Source: Candidatus Cloacimonadaceae bacterium (GTDB lineage Bacteria; Cloacimonadota; Cloacimonadia; Cloacimonadales; Cloacimonadaceae). From it: DNA of 37,547 bases. The position numbers were made by a program, and so were the translations under genes. Below the pieces are notes generated by a model. The model had not been told where the DNA came from. It worked only from the letters and a program-made list of their open reading frames with translations, and searched no databases. Shown here one piece after another: positions 32,574 through 37,547 of this stretch (positions within the stretch are counted from its first letter, which is position 1; each line of letters opens with the position of its first letter). The DNA lies in assembly GCA_030693415.1 (NCBI GenBank), contig JAUYAR010000160.1, positions 1 to 37,547 on the forward strand, in the 5' to 3' direction.

Positions 32574-34572
32574 GAAAGCCGGAATCGTTTTCCGCAAGGA
32601 ATTCCTGGAAATGCTGCGCGACAAGCGCACGCTCTTTACCACCATCATCCTGCCGGTGATCATGTATCCGATGCTGTTTATCGGTTTCAGCTCCATCATG
32701 AGCCGTCAGACCCGGGTGCTGGAAGAGCGCGGCGCCTACATCGCGGTGCGGGATAGCGTCAATGACGAGGTCTCGCTCAAGCTGCTCAAAGACTTGGCAG
32801 GAATCGCGAATTTCTCCTTCCAGCCTTATACAGCGCAAACTCCGTCTTTGTATAAAGAGCGGAGCATCAACGCCATCATCAGCATCACCGATTCATTGAC
32901 GAATAAAGGCTTGAGCACCTATAAGATCGACATCCAATACGACGCCGCCAAACAGCGGGATCAGATGATCTTTGCCAAGCTGCGCAACCAGATCGCACTA
33001 TCCGAGAAACAAATCCTGCAAAAGCTGCTGACCAAGCAAAAGGTCGATCCCCAGATCATGCAATTGGTCAGCGTCCGCGAACGGGACACCTCCACCGCGC
33101 AAAAGAAAGTTGGTATGTATCTTGGCATGTTTTTGCCCTATCTGATGATCATCATGCTCATCGCCGGCGCGGCAACCGTTGCCGCGGATCTTGTCGCCGG
33201 AGAGAAGGAACGTAAAACCCTGGAAACCCTTTTGGTGTCTTCGGCACAGCGCAACGAGATCGTGCTTGGCAAATACCTCACCATCGTCAGCATGGCAATG
33301 ATCAACGTGGTCATCAACCTTTTGAGCATCGGTTTTTCCCTGCATTACGTCCTCTCGCAGTCTCGTATGGAAATGGTGGGCATGGCGATGCCGCTCAAGG
33401 GGTTCGCGATTCTGATGCTGGCAATGCTGCCGCTGGCTACTTTGTTTGCCGCGGTGCTGCTTTCGATCTCCACATTTTCGCGCAATATGAAAGAAGCCCG
33501 ATCCTATGAACAGCCCATCCTCACGGTCTCCATGCTGCTGGCAATGATCTCGTTTTTCCCCGCCATCGAGATCAACAATCTGATGGCATTGATCCCAGTG
33601 GTCAATATCTCACTGCTGTTCAAAGCCGTGATGATCAACGAATACCAGCTTTCCCACGTGATCATCACCATCGCCTCGACCTTGGTTTTGGTCATCCTAG
33701 CAGTGATTCTGACGGTGAAGCTCTTCAATACTGAATCAATCCTATTCCGCACCGAGGACGACAGCAGCTTCAAAAACGTACGCAAGGACAAGCGCAGCTT
33801 TTTTAATTCCTACTATGGGCTGGTCTATTTTGCCATCGGCTTGGCGATTCTCTATTATGCGGGCGGCTATTTGCAAAGCCGGGACATGCTGAAGGGGTTG
33901 ATCCAGACGCAGTTTTTGGTGATCCTGCTTCCGGTGCTCATCATCCTGAAACTGCTGAAATTGAAGTCAAACGATATCCTGAGAATCAAAGCTCCGCGCC
34001 TCGGAGAGATTCTTTTGATCCCCTTCATCGCTATTCCGGCAACGATCATTGTATCGATGGTCGGACAGTTGATCAATCACTTTTTCCCCTTTCCCATACA
34101 CTATCTTGAGCAATTAGCGGGTCTTTTCAAGCTCGATTCCTCGATCTGGGTGATGCTCTTTGCCATTGCCGTGATGCCCGCAATCTGTGAGGAAGTGCTC
34201 TTCCGGGGATTCATGATCCGGTTCTATGAAAGCTATGGCACAAAGAGCGCCATCATCATCAGCGCTTTGCTCTTTGCCATCTTCCATCTCGATCCGTTCA
34301 GACTGTTGCCTACCTTTATGTTGGGCATCCTGCTCGGCTATCTGACGATCAGAACAAAAAGCATCATCCCCAGTATGCTTTCTCATTTTATCAACAACGG
34401 ATTTGCCCTATTCATAATCACTTACGCAAATACCGCCTGGGTCAAACCCTTGCTCAAAAATTCGGATTCGCTGCAGCCATGGATCCTCGTTCCGGCGATA
34501 ATCATCTTCGCCGCCGCGATCTACACCTTCCATAAATACACCAATACCAAGGAGATATCATGTGCGGAATAG
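32563..34572 (+). CDS. ABC-2 permease (NatB-like) fused to a CPBP intramembrane protease
   Basis: This 669-residue membrane protein has two parts. The N-terminal ~400 residues form an ABC-2/NatB permease: an N-terminal helix (EMLRDKRTLFTTIILPVIMYP), a large extracytoplasmic loop (~45-180) and several helices. The C-terminal part is a CPBP (CAAX/ABI) intramembrane metalloprotease with Glu543-Glu544-x3-Arg548 in CEEVLFRGF, His575 in AIFHLD and His608 in LLSHFINN, the expected catalytic set. Such fusions occur in other bacteria. The start overlaps the ATPase by 11 nt, and its stop overlaps glmS by 13 nt. What is exported or cleaved is not known. Confidence 0.9.
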   Translation: MNFKKAGIVFRKEFLEMLRDKRTLFTTIILPVIMYPMLFIGFSSIMSRQTRVLEERGAYIAVRDSVNDEVSLKLLKDLAGIANFSFQPYTAQTPSLYKERSINAIISITDSLTNKGLSTYKIDIQYDAAKQRDQMIFAKLRNQIALSEKQILQKLLTKQKVDPQIMQLVSVRERDTSTAQKKVGMYLGMFLPYLMIIMLIAGAATVAADLVAGEKERKTLETLLVSSAQRNEIVLGKYLTIVSMAMINVVINLLSIGFSLHYVLSQSRMEMVGMAMPLKGFAILMLAMLPLATLFAAVLLSISTFSRNMKEARSYEQPILTVSMLLAMISFFPAIEINNLMALIPVVNISLLFKAVMINEYQLSHVIITIASTLVLVILAVILTVKLFNTESILFRTEDDSSFKNVRKDKRSFFNSYYGLVYFAIGLAILYYAGGYLQSRDMLKGLIQTQFLVILLPVLIILKLLKLKSNDILRIKAPRLGEILLIPFIAIPATIIVSMVGQLINHFFPFPIHYLEQLAGLFKLDSSIWVMLFAIAVMPAICEEVLFRGFMIRFYESYGTKSAIIISALLFAIFHLDPFRLLPTFMLGILLGYLTIRTKSIIPSMLSHFINNGFALFIITYANTAWVKPLLKNSDSLQPWILVPAIIIFAAAIYTFHKYTNTKEISCAE

Positions 34573-36395
34573 TCGGATACATCGGGCACCGAAACGCCCT
34601 GCCGATCGTGGTCGAAGCGCTTAAACGTCTCGAATATAGAGGTTACGACAGCTCCGGCTGCGCCATCATGCACGAAAACGAGCTGCAAATCTATAAACGG
34701 CAAGGCAAGATCATCGAGCTCGAACGCAGCCTGCCGGAACCGAATAGATGCTCTGGAACCATCGCCATCGCTCATACCAGATGGGCAACCCACGGCGAGC
34801 CAAATGAAGTAAACGCGCATCCCCACACGGATTGCAGCGGCAATCTGGCGATCGTGCACAACGGCATCATCGAGAACTATAAACTCCTCAGGGAGAAACT
34901 GATCGAGCTGGGGCACAAGTTTGCAAGCGAAACCGATACCGAGGTCATAGTCCATTTGATCGAACAATTTATCACCACCGAACCCAGCCTCGAAGACGCC
35001 GTCCGCGAAGCGTTGAAAAGAGTCGAAGGCACTTATGGCTTGGTCGTCATCTCCAAAAACGATCCGGACAAACTGATCGCGGTTCGCATGGGCAGTCCGC
35101 TCATCATCGGCATCAACGACAATGAACATTTTATCGCCAGTGACGTGAGCGCTATCGTGATCCACACCAAAAACGTGATCTATCTGCAAGATAATGAGAT
35201 ATGCATCATTCACCGCGATGGATTCGAAATGACGAATATGGACAAACAGCGTCTCAAGCCCAAAATCTCGGTGGTGGATTGGGAAATCTCAGCGATCGAG
35301 AAAGGTGATTATAAACACTTTATGCTCAAAGAGATTTTTGAACAGACCGTCACCGTGGGCAATGGCTTCAGAGGACGCATCAACGAACAGATGGGCACCG
35401 CGCGTTTGGGAGGACTCAATCTTCCACCCCATGAACTTCGCAAAATCAAACAGATCCACCTCATAGCCTGCGGAACCTCTTTCCACTCGGCATTGATCGG
35501 AAAATATATCATCGAGGACATGGCTCGCATTCCCGTTCACGCGGAATATGCTTCCGAATACCGCTATCGTAATCCGATCATTCCCGAAGACACGCTCGTC
35601 TTTGTGATCAGCCAATCCGGCGAAACAGCGGATACCCTTGCCGCTATGCGCGAAGCCAAAGCAAAGGGCGCCAGGGTCTTGGGCATCACCAACGTAGTCG
35701 GCAGCACTATCGCGCGCGAAAGTGACGGCGGCACCTACATCCACGCCGGCAGCGAGATCGGTGTCGCGTCCACCAAAGCTTTCACTTCCCAAGTGACGAT
35801 TCTCACCTTGCTTGCCGTATTGATGGCTCGCCAACGCAGTCTGTCGCCGATGCAGGGTATGGATTATATCCGTGAACTCGGCAGGATTCCCGAAAAAATC
35901 GCGCAGATTTTAGCCCTAAATGACCATATCCGTGAGATCGCAACCAGCATCAAAGACAGCACCAACGCCCTCTATCTCGGACGCGGAGTAAACTATCCCG
36001 TGGCACTGGAAGGCGCTTTGAAACTAAAGGAAATCTCCTATATTCACGCCGAAGGATATCCCGCTGCGGAGATGAAACACGGTCCCATCGCTTTGATCGA
36101 CAAATCCATGCCGGTGGTCGCCATCGCCTGCCATGATCCCCTCTATGAAAAGATCTATTCCAATCTCCAGGAAGTGCGTGCCAGAAAAGCAAGACTCATC
36201 ACCATCGCCACTATCGGCGACACCGAAATGGAAAAGATATCCGAACATGTGATCCACATTCCAGATACCTTGCCAAACCTGCAACCGCTGCTAACCGTGA
36301 TCCCCTTGCAGCTCCTTGCCTACCATGTCGCAGATCTGAGAGGTTTTGACGTCGATCAACCCCGCAACCTTGCTAAAAGTGTGACGGTAGAGTAG
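34560..36395 (+). CDS. glmS: glucosamine-fructose-6-phosphate aminotransferase (isomerising)
   Basis: This 611-residue enzyme makes glucosamine-6-P from fructose-6-P and glutamine for peptidoglycan and LPS. The glutaminase domain has Cys2 (MCGIVGYIG), TRWATHG (73-79) and NG at 101-102. Two SIS sugar domains follow (HLIACGTSFHSALIGKY near 302, SQSGE at 351-355, STKAFTSQ at 404-411), ending in LAKSVTVE. The ATG overlaps the permease by 13 nt, preceded by AAGGAG. There is no upstream space for a glmS ribozyme, so control must differ from Gram-positive glmS. Confidence 0.98.
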   Translation: MCGIVGYIGHRNALPIVVEALKRLEYRGYDSSGCAIMHENELQIYKRQGKIIELERSLPEPNRCSGTIAIAHTRWATHGEPNEVNAHPHTDCSGNLAIVHNGIIENYKLLREKLIELGHKFASETDTEVIVHLIEQFITTEPSLEDAVREALKRVEGTYGLVVISKNDPDKLIAVRMGSPLIIGINDNEHFIASDVSAIVIHTKNVIYLQDNEICIIHRDGFEMTNMDKQRLKPKISVVDWEISAIEKGDYKHFMLKEIFEQTVTVGNGFRGRINEQMGTARLGGLNLPPHELRKIKQIHLIACGTSFHSALIGKYIIEDMARIPVHAEYASEYRYRNPIIPEDTLVFVISQSGETADTLAAMREAKAKGARVLGITNVVGSTIARESDGGTYIHAGSEIGVASTKAFTSQVTILTLLAVLMARQRSLSPMQGMDYIRELGRIPEKIAQILALNDHIREIATSIKDSTNALYLGRGVNYPVALEGALKLKEISYIHAEGYPAAEMKHGPIALIDKSMPVVAIACHDPLYEKIYSNLQEVRARKARLITIATIGDTEMEKISEHVIHIPDTLPNLQPLLTVIPLQLLAYHVADLRGFDVDQPRNLAKSVTVE

Positions 36396-36470
36396 GGGTG
36401 AGAGATACAGAGTTGTTTTTCACCACAGAGAAACAGAGCGATCAGAGCAGAGACATGAGAGAAAAGACCT

Positions 36471-36648
36471 GGATTCCAGCCTTCGAGACTGTGTAAAAAC
36501 TATTGGCAACATAACAGTTAGTTTTCACACAGTAAGCATTGGGCTCTGGAATGACAGTTCCCGGTAGTAGGAGACACAAACAGTAAACTGATTTCATAAA
36601 TATTGTGCTGTCTTCATAGTTTTCGCACAGTCTCCTTCGCTGGAATGA
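36471..36648. mobile_element. MITE-like non-autonomous element
   Basis: The 33-nt ends (36471-36503 and 36616-36648) are inverted repeats with about 25 of 33 matches, including GAGACTGTG and AAAACTAT. The internal sequence has no ORF, and a third copy of the CTGGAATGAC end motif lies at 36545-36554. No target-site duplication could be confirmed. An internal arm (36518-36533) can pair with the left arm (36488-36502) in place of the right arm. Confidence 0.6.
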
Positions 36649-36675
36649 CGGGTTCACCCGTTCACCTTCCCCCAT

Positions 36676-36735
36676 AGCATTACGGAATCAATACGGACTC
36701 ATTACGGACTAAGTCCGTATTGACTCCGTATTGCT
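36676..36735. repeat. 24-bp hairpin with TACGGA repeats
   Basis: Arms 36676-36699 and 36712-36735 are complementary at 22 of 24 positions. The 12-nt loop contains another ATTACGGACT, giving three ACGGA units. No T-run follows, so a terminator is unlikely. Confidence 0.8.
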
Positions 36736-36856
36736 CACGGGGAAGGATATAATTAAAACTGCTAAGCGTTTGAAATTAAAAGCAATTGGATGATATAGGC
36801 AGATTTGGGGAATTGACGCTATGGGTGTTTGTGTCGCTTTTATTGGGGTTGCACGT

Positions 36857-36964
36857 ATGAACCGACGGGGACGTCGGTAATTCCATATCAGTCCTGCCCA
36901 CTAATCAAGGTTGAACTTCATCTGATCTCTCATCTCTCTGCTCTTGCTCTGCTTTCCTCTGTGT
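36857..36964. repeat. Second copy of the 110-bp intergenic block
   Basis: It includes the hairpin ACCGACGGGGACGTCGGT (36861-36878). See the copy at 23537-23647. Confidence 0.85.
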
Positions 36965-37020
36965 TTAGATCTTCTCTGATCTCTCTGTTTCTCTGTGGTG
37001 ATAATCAACGGAGAAAGTTG

Positions 37021-37026
37021 TTGACA
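37021..37026 (+). promoter_or_regulatory. candidate -35 box of the SUMF1-domain gene
   Basis: TTGACA lies about 60 nt before the ATG. The expected -10 at a 17-nt spacing (TGGCAT, 37044-37049) is poor. Confidence 0.3.
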
Positions 37027-37082
37027 GAATTACGCGGCGCATTTGGCATGCAATATCATAAAACGCAACAAGAAGGGATGCT

Positions 37083-37547
37083 ATGAAAAAAGCTGTGCTG
37101 CTCATGTTGATCACCGTTTACTGGCTTGCCTGTGCAACTGCCCAGACGGTCAGCAATATCAGAGCTAAGCAAGACCCGGAGCTGAGCTACTGGAAGATCA
37201 ATTTTGATCTGAGCGGAAACGCGGATGATCAATATCAGATCAAACTGATACCATTCAAAACCGGCAAAGAGATCAGCTCCACCAGATCCTTAGGCGGACA
37301 GACATCTACCAACCCCGGGAAAAACCTTGTCCTCTTCTGGAACCCCTTTCTGGAAGGTCTGGAAACGGACGGATGGCAATTTAGGATCAGTGCCAAAAAG
37401 ATATCCATGATCTTTGTGCAGGGCGACTCTTTTAAGATGGGATCGAATGATGGTGAGAGCGATGAAAAACCTGTGCATCAGGTGACGGTATCATCCTATT
37501 ACATCGGAAAATATGAGGTTACGCAAAAAGAATGGACTGCGGTGATG
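37083..37547 (+). CDS. formylglycine-generating-enzyme-like (SUMF1) domain protein, truncated by the window end
   Basis: 155 codons are visible, with no stop before the window ends. The start has AAGGG 5 nt upstream. A signal peptide (MKKAVLLMLITVYWLACATA) sends it out of the cytoplasm; WLAC is only a poor lipobox. Residues ~25-105 look like a small beta-rich N-terminal domain. From ~110 the SUMF1/FGE domain begins (MIFVQGDSFKMGS, then KPVHQVTVSSYYIGKYEVTQKEW), the usual first motifs of the family. Catalytic residues of true formylglycine-generating enzymes lie beyond the window, so enzyme activity cannot be judged. Many such FCB proteins are non-catalytic surface proteins. Confidence 0.85.
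   Translation, partial: MKKAVLLMLITVYWLACATAQTVSNIRAKQDPELSYWKINFDLSGNADDQYQIKLIPFKTGKEISSTRSLGGQTSTNPGKNLVLFWNPFLEGLETDGWQFRISAKKISMIFVQGDSFKMGSNDGESDEKPVHQVTVSSYYIGKYEVTQKEWTAVM

Larger units (their letters stand above)
36421..37000. repeat. 27-bp inverted repeat (CACCACAGAG type)
   Basis: CACCACAGAGAAACAGAG at the left (36421-36447) is the complement of the right arm (36974-37000) at 26 of 27 positions. Together they bracket ~580 bp. Confidence 0.8.
36396..37082. other. 687-nt non-coding gap packed with palindromes
   Basis: No gene is convincing (a frame across 36829-37086 follows the shared repeat block and has no known motif). It holds a 27-bp inverted repeat bracketing the gap (36421-36447 with 36974-37000), a MITE-like element (36471-36648), a 24-bp hairpin (36676-36735) and the 108-bp block at 36857-36964. 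Confidence 0.7.

Noticed and set aside
34400-34560. glmS ribozyme before glmS
   Set aside because: The gene overlaps its upstream neighbour by 13 nt and no ribozyme core is seen.

Overview
The window looks like a chromosomal segment of a Gram-negative bacterium of the FCB group. The best guess is Candidatus Cloacimonadota (Cloacimonas-like), but this is an inference from gene content and not a proven assignment. The supporting signs are outer-membrane beta-barrel proteins and an LpxL-type acyltransferase (two membranes), lipoproteins with lipoboxes, a four-subunit VorABCD-type 2-oxoacid:ferredoxin oxidoreductase (anaerobic amino-acid fermentation), an Ldh_2-type dehydrogenase and a bacterial ODC-type decarboxylase. 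Genes are densely packed, and several candidate promoters carry a TTGAC(A/G) -35 box.

Layout. 97-172: tRNA-Gly(CCC), minus. 324-3488 (minus): an operon of a PP-loop thiouridylase-like enzyme, a metallo-beta-lactamase hydrolase and guaA. 3617-4384 (minus): a secreted protein of unknown function followed 4 nt later by tRNA-Thr(CGU). 4473-8987 (minus): umuD, a 1090-residue surface protein and a TSUP permease, almost without spacers. 9065-10243 (minus): a TPR lipoprotein. The strand then switches: HU (10541), an ODC-type decarboxylase, an Ldh_2 dehydrogenase, a porin-like protein, thioredoxin plus acyltransferase, tRNA-Leu(CAG), a DUF985 cupin, PIN-PhoH, and alanine racemase fused to an unknown C-terminal region (ends 20337). 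Convergent to it is vorDBAC (20487-23080, minus). 23672-31239 (minus): methyltransferase, rho, a SPOR protein, mutS and a SurA-like lipoprotein, a genome-maintenance and envelope operon. 31806-36395 (plus): an ABC ATPase, an ABC permease fused to a CPBP protease, and glmS, with overlapping genes. 37083-end: a truncated SUMF1/FGE-domain protein.

The least expected content is in the intergenic DNA. At least three families of hairpin or palindromic repeats sit in the four main gaps (15811-16358, 20338-20486, 23081-23671, 36396-37082). One is an 8-bp-stem hairpin whose copies differ by a compensatory base-pair swap. Another carries an 18-nt ACCGACG...CGTCGGT hairpin, occurs four times, and is part of a roughly 110-bp block shared by two distant gaps. 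A third is a MITE-like element of about 178 bp with imperfect 33-nt terminal inverted repeats. No CRISPR array, complete transposase gene, rRNA or glmS ribozyme was seen.
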